64,000 nt of DNA from Duganella aceris. GTDB lineage: Bacteria > Pseudomonadota > Gammaproteobacteria > Burkholderiales > Burkholderiaceae_D. Positions within the stretch are counted from its first letter, which is position 1; the number at the start of each line of letters is the position of its first letter. Shown here in pieces: positions 1 through 9,780 of the stretch. The stretch spans positions 1-64,000 of the forward strand of contig NZ_JAADJT010000014.1 of assembly GCF_011090165.1 (NCBI RefSeq), given 5' to 3'. Under the pieces are notes generated by a model, which worked only from the letters and a program-made list of their open reading frames with translations, did not search any database and was not told the DNA's origin. A program made the translations under genes and the position numbers.

Positions 1-2
1 GC

Positions 3-119
3 CAACTCGAAGGCATCAACAACCGGATCAAGGTCATGAAACGCATGGCCTACGGCTATCGCGACTCTGATTTCTTCTTCATGAAGATCAAAGCCGCGTT
101 TCCCGGTAATCCGCGATGA
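3..119 (+). mobile_element. ISL3-type transposase, C-terminal fragment (gene cut by window edge)
   Basis: The reading frame that enters from the left edge ends in KRMAYGYRDSDFFFMKIKAAFPG and a TGA stop. The NNRIKVMKRMAYGYRD block is the familiar C-terminus of ISL3 (IS204/IS1001) DDE transposases, which cut and paste their element. Only about 38 residues are visible, so catalytic residues and intactness cannot be judged. The right end of the element should lie within roughly 30 bases of the stop, since a separate small ORF ends at 148. I could not define the terminal inverted repeat without the other end. Confidence 0.85.
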
Positions 120-147
120 ACCTTTTTTTTAGCCCTCCGAACCCGGT

Positions 148-345
148 TCAGGCCGACGTGCTGATGGTGGTACCGATGCGCTGGCCGCTGGTGTTGACCG
201 ACGGCGCGGTTGCCGCTTGCGGCGGCGGAGGCGGCGCCGGTGGCGTGATCCGCTCGGCCGGCTTATCCACTTTTATCGGATCAGGCTGGCGGGTGGGTGT
301 TGCTTGTATTGCAGCATTGCTCGGAGCGACGGTGTTGACGGCCAT
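148..345 (-). CDS. Small Pro/Ala-rich hypothetical protein (65 aa)
   Basis: This short minus-strand frame starts at an ATG preceded by GGGAG at good spacing. It encodes MAVNTVAPSN, then a Pro-rich middle (PPAPPPPP), and ends VNTSGQRIGTTISTSA. I see no membrane segment or known domain. From memory, the VNTSGQxIGTxIS ending resembles small uncharacterised Oxalobacteraceae proteins, but this was not checked. It lies between the IS remnant and the histidine kinase, on the kinase strand, and its stop is only 29 bases from the transposase stop. The ribosome site and natural-looking C-terminus favour a real gene, but length and composition leave doubt. Confidence 0.5.
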   Translation of the reverse strand: MAVNTVAPSNAAIQATPTRQPDPIKVDKPAERITPPAPPPPPQAATAPSVNTSGQRIGTTISTSA

Positions 346-420
346 GATGAACTCCCATCATCTGTAGATTGTTCCAAGTATGCCACTTTTTTGAGCATGC
401 CGCCAGAAAATATCCGCAGC

Positions 421-2262
421 CTAGTGGGCCGGTTCCGGCGCCGCCATCGCGCCGTGGCGCTGGCCGACCGGCGCCACCTCGTCGATCGGCACCGAGATCC
501 TGACCGTGGTGCCGCCGTTGGGACTGCCGATGATGGAGCATTGGCCGCCGAGCAGGCTGACCCGTTCCTCGATGCCGATCAGGCCGAAGGACCCCACTTT
601 GTTGCGGCTGCTGTCGCGGGTGCCGACGCCGTTGTCGGTGATGGTCATGCTGAGCATGCCGCAGGCCTGGCGCAGTTCGACCCGCACCAGGCTGGCGTGC
701 GCGTGCTGCACGATATTGCTGAGCGATTCCTGCAGCACGCGGAAGAAGGCGGTGGCGCAATGGTCGTCGATGTGGATGTCCTGCTGGTGCTCGATCAGTT
801 CGCACACCATGCCGGAACGCTGGCGGAATTGCGCGATCTGCCATTCCACCGCCGCGCTCAGGCCCAGGTCCAGCACGTTCGGGCGCAGGTCGTTGATGAT
901 GTGGCGCACGCTCTTGATGGTGCTGTCGATCTGGCCCAGCGTGCTCTTGGCGCGCGCGTGCAGGCGCGGATGGCTCAGGCGGGTGCGGCTGGCCAGCATG
1001 TCGGCCTCGATGCGCAGCACCAGCAGGTTCTGGCCCAGGTCGTCGTGGATTTCGCGCGCGATGCGCTTGCGCTCCTGTTCCTTGATCTGGTCGGCGTGCG
1101 CCGCCAGCCGGCGCAGCTTGAGGTGCGACTGTTGCAGCTTGGACTGGCTGTCGCGCAACTCCTTGGTCATCGCCTTGGCCATCTTGATCGCCCGCAGCCG
1201 CGACGACGACAAGGTGTGGAACAGCAGGTAGAACAGCATCGAACCGACAAAGCCGCACAACAGCGCCAGCCACGGGAGATAGTTGTCGAAGCGGCTGTAC
1301 CACAACTCCTTGGCCGCGCTGAAATGCGCTTCCCAGCGGCGGTTGTTGAAGTCGATCGGCAGCACGATGGTGAAGGTGTCGGACGGGCGCGGCGCGACGC
1401 TATCCGGATTGCTGTCGAACAGTTGTAGCCGCGGCTGCACGCTGGCGGCGCCGGCGTTGGCGATGGTGTCGCCGCTGTCGACCAGCACCAGCCGCACGTC
1501 GCGCACCTGCATCTGCTCCAGCGCGGCCTGCGTCAGGCGCGGCACGTTGAAGCCGATGCCGACCGAGCCGACGTAGGCGGCGCGGCGCTGCTCCAGCGTG
1601 GCCACCGGCAGGTCGGGGCGGTAGATCGGCAGGCGCAGCGCCAGCCCCGAGCCGGCCGGCTGCTGCGCGCGGTCGATCGGCATGCCGGACGCGCTCAGTT
1701 CGCCGGTGTCGCGGCCGAGTTCCAGCGCGCGCGCCACCGGCTGGCGGAAGGCGATGTCGCGCCCGATTTTTTCGCGGAACTCGGGCAGCGGCTCGATCAT
1801 CGTCAACACCCAGTAGGCGTCGCGCCGGCCGGGCGGACTGATGCTGAAATCGGCATAGCCGAGCGCCTGGCCGTCGCCGCTGCGGCGGGCGTTGCGCTCG
1901 AAGGCGTCGCGCTCGGCATGGGCCACATATTGCGCGTAGTTGACGTTGTCCAGCGCCGGGAACTGGTGCGGGATGTCGAGTCCTTCGACATAGCGGTGGA
2001 AGGCGGCGCGGTCCACGTGTTCGGCGGCGCGGAAGAAGCTGGCGGTGCTGCGCAGCACGTCGGTGTAGGCGTTGAGGCGGGAATTGATGTTGTACTGGGC
2101 GTTGCGCGCCTGTTGCAGGAAACGTTCGCCGGCGTCGTGTTCGATGGTCTTGAAGGCGGCCACGTAAAACAGCGCGCCTATGCCCAGCGACAACATCACA
2201 CCCGCCCACCACACCGGCTTGGACGGGGAAAACAATTGCTTGGGAACGAGAAACGGCGGCAT
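421..2262 (-). CDS. CHASE-domain sensor histidine kinase (NarL/HisKA_3 type)
   Basis: A 613-residue membrane kinase expected to autophosphorylate and pass phosphate to a LuxR-type response regulator. A membrane segment near residues 18-38 (WAGVMLSLGIGALFYVAAF) is followed by a periplasmic CHASE-like domain and a second membrane segment near 335-355. The HisKA_3 box (KRIAREIHDDLGQNL) has its phospho-acceptor at His406. A HATPase_c domain follows with the N-box (QESLSNIVQHAHA), the ITDNGVG box and GLIGIEER. CHASE domains sense small extracellular ligands; the ligand here is unknown. No response regulator gene is adjacent in the window, so the partner may lie elsewhere or have been separated by the IS on the left. 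Confidence 0.9.
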   Translation of the reverse strand: MPPFLVPKQLFSPSKPVWWAGVMLSLGIGALFYVAAFKTIEHDAGERFLQQARNAQYNINSRLNAYTDVLRSTASFFRAAEHVDRAAFHRYVEGLDIPHQFPALDNVNYAQYVAHAERDAFERNARRSGDGQALGYADFSISPPGRRDAYWVLTMIEPLPEFREKIGRDIAFRQPVARALELGRDTGELSASGMPIDRAQQPAGSGLALRLPIYRPDLPVATLEQRRAAYVGSVGIGFNVPRLTQAALEQMQVRDVRLVLVDSGDTIANAGAASVQPRLQLFDSNPDSVAPRPSDTFTIVLPIDFNNRRWEAHFSAAKELWYSRFDNYLPWLALLCGFVGSMLFYLLFHTLSSSRLRAIKMAKAMTKELRDSQSKLQQSHLKLRRLAAHADQIKEQERKRIAREIHDDLGQNLLVLRIEADMLASRTRLSHPRLHARAKSTLGQIDSTIKSVRHIINDLRPNVLDLGLSAAVEWQIAQFRQRSGMVCELIEHQQDIHIDDHCATAFFRVLQESLSNIVQHAHASLVRVELRQACGMLSMTITDNGVGTRDSSRNKVGSFGLIGIEERVSLLGGQCSIIGSPNGGTTVRISVPIDEVAPVGQRHGAMAAPEPAH

Positions 2263-2378
2263 CGCAGATTGCTTGACGCAACTCCTGTGATATTGGTCGT
2301 TTGACTATAAGAAAGATAGCCGGTCCAAGTCAAGCAATTTTGTGATAACGCTACCTCTAATGATTCCCGGTCAATAAC

Positions 2379-2400
2379 AAACCGGCGCAAGCGCCGGTTT
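2379..2400 (-). terminator. Hairpin downstream of glnS
   Basis: A perfect 10-base stem (AAACCGGCGC / GCGCCGGTTT) with an AA loop lies 18 bases past the glnS stop. The T run after it on the minus strand is weak (GTTATTG), so it is a probable but not ideal rho-independent terminator. Confidence 0.65.
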
Positions 2401-2417
2401 GGTCGGGTGATCGGCGC

Positions 2418-4223
<1,806 letters not shown>

Positions 4224-4289
4224 TTTACCGTATCCCTCCTGCTGTCAGAGGGAAATGCTGCATCGCGGAGTCCGGGCCATCCGCACAGG

Positions 4290-4295
4290 TATAAT
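4290..4295 (+). promoter_or_regulatory. -10 element for the J-domain operon
   Basis: A perfect TATAAT stands 42 bases before the J-domain gene start, in the divergent gap with glnS. No convincing -35 hexamer is seen 16-18 bases upstream, so activity may be weak or activator-dependent. Confidence 0.45.
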
Positions 4296-4337
4296 TCGTC
4301 TTTAATTGTTTCGGCAATACGGCCCGGAGTTTCCAAA

Positions 4338-4631
4338 ATGGAAAATTATTACAACACACTGGGTGTCGCGCCTAACGCTTCCGACGACGAGATCAAGAAG
4401 GTGTACCGTTCGCTGGCGATGCGTTTCCACCCGGACCGCAACCCCGCGCCGGGCGCGGAGGCGCGCTTCAAGAGCATCACCAAGGCCTACGAGATCCTGT
4501 CCGACCCGGTCAAGCGCGAGGAATACAACCAGAGCGTCAACCACCGCATCATCATCGATACGGAAGCGGAAGCGTACCAATTGTGGCGTTCGGTGTTCAA
4601 CCTGCATGGCACCGTGCTGCCACCGGCCTGA
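4338..4631 (+). CDS. J-domain-only co-chaperone-like protein (97 aa)
   Basis: The first 65 residues form a complete J domain: [25 protein letters not shown], the Hsp70-stimulating HPD loop in RFHPDRNP, and [16 protein letters not shown]. After it there is only a short tail ([21 protein letters not shown]) with no Gly/Phe region, zinc finger or client-binding domain, so it is a minimal class III J protein. J domains stimulate DnaK ATPase; the client is unknown. The start has GGAG about 8 bases upstream. It is the first gene of a tightly packed four-gene run whose other members I do not recognise. Confidence 0.88.
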   Translation: MENYYNTLGVAPNASDDEIKKVYRSLAMRFHPDRNPAPGAEARFKSITKAYEILSDPVKREEYNQSVNHRIIIDTEAEAYQLWRSVFNLHGTVLPPA

Positions 4632-4657
4632 GCCGGCCATCCAACAGAAAGCAAGAC

Positions 4658-5158
4658 ATGTCGAGAAAAGTACACCCTGAATTCGCCTATCAATCGCGCG
4701 AGCTCGAAGGCCAGATCGAGGGCATCCTGGGCGATCCGCCGGATCGCAAGAACTACCAGCGCATGATCGACGCGCTGGTGTCCGAATACGCCAGCGGCGG
4801 CGGCATCGAGGACGTCAACATGCTGGCGTTCGCGCTGGTCGACCACATCGAGTTCAGCGATCCGAAGGGTCTGCTGGCCGAGGCCGAGGACTACGAGTTC
4901 GGCGACGCCGGCCGCGTGTTCGCGATGGCGTCGTGCAAGGGCGAGGCGGCGGCGCAGATGTATGCCGCGCTGGAGGAAAACCTGCCGGACCTGGCGCGCC
5001 AGGCCATCATCACCGCTTTCCTGTATAAAAATCCGCGCAAGTGGGACGATGACGATCAATCGCTGGAGCAACTGTCGGCCAACGACGACGGCGACGATAT
5101 CGAGGACGAAGACAACGCGACCGACGACTTCGCCCAAATGTTCGACAAGGAGGATTAA
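4658..5158 (+). CDS. Unrecognised acidic protein, second gene of J-domain operon (166 aa)
   Basis: I do not recognise this family. The protein starts MSRKVHPEF, is predicted mainly helical, has no signal peptide or membrane segment, and ends in a strongly acidic tail (DDDGDDIEDEDNATDDFAQMFDKED region). The start follows the J-domain stop by 26 bases. The upstream ribosome site is poor (AGAAAG), suggesting coupling to the first gene. The downstream gene's AAGGAGG overlaps this gene's last codons. Codon use matches its neighbours. A soluble cytoplasmic role alongside the J protein is an inference from layout only. Confidence 0.85.
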   Translation: MSRKVHPEFAYQSRELEGQIEGILGDPPDRKNYQRMIDALVSEYASGGGIEDVNMLAFALVDHIEFSDPKGLLAEAEDYEFGDAGRVFAMASCKGEAAAQMYAALEENLPDLARQAIITAFLYKNPRKWDDDDQSLEQLSANDDGDDIEDEDNATDDFAQMFDKED

Positions 5159-5161
5159 ACC

Positions 5162-5944
5162 ATGTCCGACGATAGCAAGAGCAATCTGCCGGCGCTGAGC
5201 AAGCAGGTGACCGAGCTGGTGCTGGCCGGTTCGCTGGGCCACGCCGAGCAAGCCTTCGCCGAGGCCGCCGACCAGTACGGCGACCTGGCGGTGGTCGAAG
5301 TGCTGAACAACATTCCGCCGCAAGTGACGGCGCTGCACCTGGCCGGCTTCGACGGCGGCAAGATGTCGCTGGCGACGCTGCTGGTGCCGGCCAAGGCCTG
5401 GGCCGACAGCCTGGCCTTCTTCGCCGCGACCTGGCCGGACGACCTGATCGAGGACGATCCGGAGCGCATCGCCGAATCGCTGTTCGCGCACATCCACGGC
5501 GTGGTGTTCTCGACCGACGACGAGGAACGCCGCCACGAGCTGCTGGCGGCCGCCTCGGCGACCGACCACGGCTCGACCGCGTTCGCCATCCTGTTCTCGA
5601 TGGCGCCGAGGGAAATCCTGGAAGTGGCCGGGGAGATCATCTCCAAAGGCCCGTACCTGACCGGCCAGACCTCGTCCGACAACGACGTGGTTCCGCTGGC
5701 GATCGCGCTGGCGCAGGCGTCGGAAGACGGCTGGGACCGCGCGCTGTTCGAGCTGTTCCCGGAATTCCGCCACAGCGCCGATCTGGCCGACGCCGAGTTC
5801 AGCGACGACCCGGACGAGGAGCCGGCCTTCCTGCAGCGTTCCACCAAGGAATTGCTGTACCGCCTGCGCAAGCAAGTGCCATCGACCCGCAGCGCCCGTT
5901 CGACCTCGCGCCGCAGCGTCGGCGGCGGCGGCCTGTTCTCTTGA
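5162..5944 (+). CDS. Unrecognised protein, third gene of J-domain operon (260 aa)
   Basis: Soluble, helix-rich and acidic for most of its length, with helical hairpins such as LSKQVTELVLAGSLGHAEQAFAE. It switches to a basic, Ser/Arg-rich end (STRSARSTSRRSVGGGGLFS). The region around residues 80-160 (WADSLAFFAATWPDD, then DEERRHELLAAAS) has no motif I can assign. Its ribosome site AAGGAGG lies inside the end of the preceding gene and only 3 bases separate the two, so translational coupling is likely. The charge-reversed tail could bind nucleic acid or an acidic partner such as the preceding protein; that is speculation. Confidence 0.85.
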   Translation: MSDDSKSNLPALSKQVTELVLAGSLGHAEQAFAEAADQYGDLAVVEVLNNIPPQVTALHLAGFDGGKMSLATLLVPAKAWADSLAFFAATWPDDLIEDDPERIAESLFAHIHGVVFSTDDEERRHELLAAASATDHGSTAFAILFSMAPREILEVAGEIISKGPYLTGQTSSDNDVVPLAIALAQASEDGWDRALFELFPEFRHSADLADAEFSDDPDEEPAFLQRSTKELLYRLRKQVPSTRSARSTSRRSVGGGGLFS

Positions 5945-5958
5945 TGGAAGTCTGATCC

Positions 5959-6831
5959 ATGCTGCCAGCATTAGTCGTAGAAAACCTGCCGCGCCTGACG
6001 CGCGCGATCCAGCAACTGGCGGCCCATCCCGACGATGACGCCGCCTACACGCTGGCCGATGAACTGACCGGCATCACCGCGATGGTGGCCGAAAAATTCA
6101 CCAACGACCGCACCGCCGAAGGCATCCAGAAGGCCCTGCAGCTGACGGTCGGCGGGGTGTCGCTGGGCCTGGACCACGCGCTGCCGAACCAGGACGACCT
6201 GGCGGCGCTGGACCTGCTGATCGACGAGGGCGCCGAGCACGTGTTCCAGATCGGCTTCCGCATGATCAAGGAGTTGTCGGCGATGCCGGAGGACGCGCTG
6301 GTCGGCGAGTACGATACCGATCCGGTGTACGCGGCGCGGCGGCTGCGCGACAAGTTCGTCGACATCTGCCAGACCGATCCGAACCAGAACTGGGACGGCA
6401 GCGCGCGCTACGCGGTGCAGTTCAAGCAGCGCAAGGAAGTGCAGGCGGTGGTGCGGCTGGCCGGCTGGCTGCGCCGCCACAACACCGAGGGTCCGGTCAG
6501 CGACGCCGACCTGAACGCCGAGGGCGTGATCGCGCTGGCCGTGATCTTCGCCATCGAAGGCGGCGGACGCATCGTCGCGCGCACCGGGCAGAAGGACTTC
6601 GAGCGCTTCGTCAAGTCGGTGCGCAAGAACAAGCCCGATTTCGAAGAAGGCTGGGCGGCGCTGATCGCCAAGGTGCCGGTGCAGCATCATCCGGTGCTGC
6701 TGGAGCGCATCGACAGCTACCGCACCCATTGCACGGTGATCCAGAACATCAAGGGCCGCACGGCGATGAAAACCTTGTTCGCCGAACTGGAAAACTACGC
6801 CGGCTCGGAGCTGGACGCGGACTACTCCTAA
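5959..6831 (+). CDS. Unrecognised protein, last gene of J-domain operon (290 aa)
   Basis: Soluble and predicted alpha-helical, starting MLPALVVENLPRLTRAIQQL. No catalytic motif is obvious. A basic stretch (FERFVKSVRKNKPDF) precedes a C-terminal helical region ending NYAGSELDADYS. It begins 14 bases after the previous stop and is convergent with the LysR gene, the two stops overlapping by 4 bases. It probably acts with the three upstream genes. No function is assigned. Confidence 0.85.
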   Translation: MLPALVVENLPRLTRAIQQLAAHPDDDAAYTLADELTGITAMVAEKFTNDRTAEGIQKALQLTVGGVSLGLDHALPNQDDLAALDLLIDEGAEHVFQIGFRMIKELSAMPEDALVGEYDTDPVYAARRLRDKFVDICQTDPNQNWDGSARYAVQFKQRKEVQAVVRLAGWLRRHNTEGPVSDADLNAEGVIALAVIFAIEGGGRIVARTGQKDFERFVKSVRKNKPDFEEGWAALIAKVPVQHHPVLLERIDSYRTHCTVIQNIKGRTAMKTLFAELENYAGSELDADYS

Positions 6832-7721
6832 GCTGCGGCGGCCTCGGTCGCCACCGCGACGAAGGCGGCCACCAGCGGCGACACCTCGTCGCGGCGCTGC
6901 GCCAGCGACAGCGTGGTGGTGGCGTCGGCGTCGGCCAGCGGGCGGTAGCAGACGCCGCTCATCTGGATGATGTTGAACGAACTGGGCAGCACGGATACGC
7001 CGCAGCCGGCTGCGACCAGGCCGATGATGGTCGACGACTCGGCCGCCTCCATCGCGATGATCGGCTTGAAGCCGGCCTCGCGGCACAGCCGGAAGATCTG
7101 CGGGTAGATGCCGGTGCCCGCGCTTTCCGGATACATCACTAGCGGCTGGCCTTCCAGGTCGCGCACCGACACCGACTCCCGTCCGGCCAGCGGATGGTCG
7201 TGCGGCAACACCATCTCCAGCGGATCGCGCCGTAGTACGGTCAACGTGATGCCGTCCGGCAGCGCCGATTCCAGCGGCCGCACCAGGCCCAGATCCAGTT
7301 CGCGGTTGGCGATGGCGTCGATCTGGCCCAGCGTCGACATCTCCCTCAACGTCAGCGTGACGCCCGGATAGCGCTGGCGGTAGCGGTTGATCGCGGCCAC
7401 GAACAGCGGCGTCAGCGGGGTGGAGAAGGTGAAGCCGACGCGCAATTCGCCGGCTTCGCCGCGCTCGGCCCGGCGCGCGGTCTGCGCCGCCTGTTCGGCC
7501 AGCCCGAGGATGCGGCGGGCGTCGTCGAGGAATAGTTTGCCGGCCTCCGTCAGCCGCACCCAGCGTTTGCTGCGCTCCAGCAGCTGAGCGCCCACTTCGG
7601 CTTCCAGCATCTGGATCTGGTGGCTCAGCGGTGGCTGGCCGATGTGCAACCGTTCGGCGGCGCGGGTGAAACTCAGCTCTTCGGCGACCGCGACGAAGTA
7701 GCGCAGGTGGCGCAATTCCAT
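6828..7721 (-). CDS. LysR-family regulator, YnfL-like
   Basis: LysR transcription factor of 297 aa. The N-terminal winged helix-turn-helix reads MELRHLRYFVAVAEELSFTRAAERLHIGQPPLSHQI and is followed by a linker helix and the substrate-binding-like effector domain (LRVGFTFSTPLTPLF, then VAAGCGVSVLPSSF). The ATG at 7721 begins the canonical domain; upstream codons add nothing conserved. It is divergent from an MFS exporter across a 99-base AT-rich gap, the same arrangement as ynfL/ynfM of E. coli, so it probably controls that exporter. The effector is unknown. Confidence 0.92.
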   Translation of the reverse strand: MELRHLRYFVAVAEELSFTRAAERLHIGQPPLSHQIQMLEAEVGAQLLERSKRWVRLTEAGKLFLDDARRILGLAEQAAQTARRAERGEAGELRVGFTFSTPLTPLFVAAINRYRQRYPGVTLTLREMSTLGQIDAIANRELDLGLVRPLESALPDGITLTVLRRDPLEMVLPHDHPLAGRESVSVRDLEGQPLVMYPESAGTGIYPQIFRLCREAGFKPIIAMEAAESSTIIGLVAAGCGVSVLPSSFNIIQMSGVCYRPLADADATTTLSLAQRRDEVSPLVAAFVAVATEAAAA

Positions 7722-7820
7722 GTGGTTATCTTTTTTAAGTATTACTAACGGCTTAAATATATATTGGACAGTGGGTAAGCGCAATCCTATGATGAATCCA
7801 TCGTCCTTCGGATTACCATC

Positions 7821-9044
7821 ATGTCCTTAAGCTCCACCATGCCCGCACCCCGCATCGCCGCCGGTAGCCCGGAATTCACGCGCAGCAACCGGGCGCTGTT
7901 CTTCGGCGGTTTTTCCGCCTTCGCGCTGCTGTACTCGGTGCAGCCGCTGATGCCGCTGCTGTCGCACGAATTCGCGCTGAGCGCGGCGCAGAGCAGCATG
8001 GTGTTGTCGGTGTCGACCGGCGCGCTGGCGGTGTCGCTGGTGGCGTCGAGCGCGCTGTCGGAGCGGCTGGGGCGCAAGCCGTTGATGGTGGCGGCGATGG
8101 CGATCTCGGCGCTGCTGACCATCTTGTGCGCCTTCGCCCACAGCTATCCGCAGTTGCTGGCGATGCGCGCCTTGCTCGGCATCGCGCTGGGCGGCATGCC
8201 GGCGATCGCCATGGCCTATCTGGGCGAGGAGATCGAACCGACGTCGCTGGGCTTGTCGATGGGCTTGTACATCAGCGGCAGCGCCTTCGGCGGCATGGCG
8301 GGGCGAGTGATCACTTCGGTGCTGAGCGACCATTTCTCGTGGCGGCTGGCGATGGGGACGGTCGGCGTGGCTGGGGTGCTGGCGGCGTGGGAGTTCTGGC
8401 GCAGCCTGCCGGTGTCGCGCCATTTCGTGCCGCACGGCGGCGGCTGGCGCGCCTTGCCGGCCGGCTTCAAAGTGCATCTGACCGATCCCGGGATGCCGTG
8501 GCTGTTCGCGCTGGCGTTCCTGCTGATGGGGTCGTTCGTCAGCCTGTATAACTACATCGCCTACCGCTTGCTGGGCGCGCCGTTCGGCTTGAGCCAGAGT
8601 CTGGTCGGCGCGGTGTCCTTCCTGTATCTGCTGGGAATCTACAGCTCGGTGTGGGCGGGGCGGCTGGCGGACCGCTTCGGCCGGCGCCATGTGCTGTGGG
8701 TGGTGATGACCATCATGCTGGGGGGCTTGCTGCTGACCCTGTCGAACTGGCTGCCGCTGATCCTGGCCGGGGTGGCGATGTTCACCTATGGCTTCTTCGC
8801 CACGCACTCGGTGGCCAGCAGCTGGGTCGGGCGGCGCGCGACCACCGCCAAATCGCTGGCGTCGGCGCTGTACCTGTTCTTTTACTATCTGGGATCGAGC
8901 GTGGTGGGCTCGGCCACCGGCGTCATGTGGGGCCGCGACGGCTGGCCCGGTGTGGTGATGGTGCTGGGCGTGGCGCTGCTGCTGGCCTTGCTGGTGGCGC
9001 TGAAGCTGCGCGGCCTGGCGCCGCTGGCGGCCGCCGAGCGCTGA
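7821..9044 (+). CDS. MFS exporter, YnfM-like (12 TM)
   Basis: A 407-residue major facilitator with twelve hydrophobic segments. The family loop 2-3 signature is present as SALSERLGRKPLMV and its second-half counterpart as GRLADRFGRRHVLW. Sequence character and the divergent LysR neighbour match YnfM, a putative drug/sugar efflux proton antiporter of the inner membrane. The substrate cannot be read from sequence. The start at 7821 has only a weak ribosome site (GGA); a second Met lies six residues on. Confidence 0.9.
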   Translation: MSLSSTMPAPRIAAGSPEFTRSNRALFFGGFSAFALLYSVQPLMPLLSHEFALSAAQSSMVLSVSTGALAVSLVASSALSERLGRKPLMVAAMAISALLTILCAFAHSYPQLLAMRALLGIALGGMPAIAMAYLGEEIEPTSLGLSMGLYISGSAFGGMAGRVITSVLSDHFSWRLAMGTVGVAGVLAAWEFWRSLPVSRHFVPHGGGWRALPAGFKVHLTDPGMPWLFALAFLLMGSFVSLYNYIAYRLLGAPFGLSQSLVGAVSFLYLLGIYSSVWAGRLADRFGRRHVLWVVMTIMLGGLLLTLSNWLPLILAGVAMFTYGFFATHSVASSWVGRRATTAKSLASALYLFFYYLGSSVVGSATGVMWGRDGWPGVVMVLGVALLLALLVALKLRGLAPLAAAER

Positions 9045-9166
9045 ATCTAAATCGCCGCGGTCTGATCTGCGTCAGCAAGGCGGCGGTCGCTTGCAACCGA
9101 TGAGCTTCTTCAAGGTCGAACCGGCACCGGCACGCTGGTGCCGCGACCGACAGAGGAGAGCGCATC

Positions 9167-9505
9167 ATGCTGCAGATAAACGACATCCAACATCGAGGCC
9201 ATCTGCTTGAACAAGCGATCGGCTTGGCGGCGCAAGCCTGCTCAGGCGAGCACAACATCCCGCGCGAACTGCGCGACAGCATCCAGCGCCTGGACCGGCA
9301 CGCCGACACGGCGCGCGCGGTGCTGCTGTCGCAGGACGCGCCGCGCATTAACAAGATGGTGGCCGAGATGGAACGCCTGGCCGAGAAGGCGCGGCAGGTG
9401 TGCATCAACGTCCCGCATCTGTCGCCGCAAATGAAGACCGCCGTCACGCAGATGCACGGCCAGATCCAGGAACTGAAGCGCGACACGCAACGGCGCCCGA
9501 CCTGA
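9167..9505 (+). CDS. Hypothetical helical protein (112 aa)
   Basis: A small soluble protein rich in Gln, Arg and Glu, predicted almost wholly helical (LRDSIQRLDRHADTARAVLL, then KMVAEMERLAEKARQV). It has a good ribosome site (GAGGAG, about 9 bases before ATG) and neighbour-like codon use, so it is very likely expressed. I recognise no domain. It lies alone between the MFS gene and the HicAB module. Confidence 0.75.
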   Translation: MLQINDIQHRGHLLEQAIGLAAQACSGEHNIPRELRDSIQRLDRHADTARAVLLSQDAPRINKMVAEMERLAEKARQVCINVPHLSPQMKTAVTQMHGQIQELKRDTQRRPT

Positions 9506-9594
9506 GGCGGGGCGGGCGGCGGATCGCCACCGCCCCCTGCCCACAAAATCGGCTAGTATGAATTTATCCTGGCGCGAGCCGGGAGGGAGGCTCC

Positions 9595-9771
9595 GTGAAG
9601 CAGAGCGAATTTGTGAGATGGCTTGCGCAACGTGGTGCGACTTTTCAAAATGGGGCGAAGCATTTGAAGGTATTCCTGCATGACCGGCAAAGCTTGCTCC
9701 CTCGGCATCCGTCCAAGGAGCTGAAGCAGGGACTGATCGAAGGTGTGAAGAAGCGGCTCGGCCTGAAATAG
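9595..9771 (+). CDS. hicA: HicA-family mRNA interferase toxin (GTG start)
   Basis: A 58-residue HicA-like toxin: KQSEFVRWLAQRGATFQNG, then the catalytic-His block GAKHLKVFLHD and the conserved RHPSKELKQGLIEGVKKRLGLK end. HicA folds like a double-stranded RNA-binding domain and cleaves mRNA when free of HicB. Translation must start at GTG 9595, which has a GGGAGGGA ribosome site 6 bases upstream; no in-frame ATG exists nearby. HicB follows after 9 bases. All expected toxin residues I can judge are present. Confidence 0.9.
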   Translation: MKQSEFVRWLAQRGATFQNGAKHLKVFLHDRQSLLPRHPSKELKQGLIEGVKKRLGLK

Positions 9772-9780
9772 GGAGGAGAT

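Noticed and set aside
9506-9545. GC-rich inverted repeat after the 112-aa gene as a terminator
   Set aside because: The stem is short and broken and has no T run.
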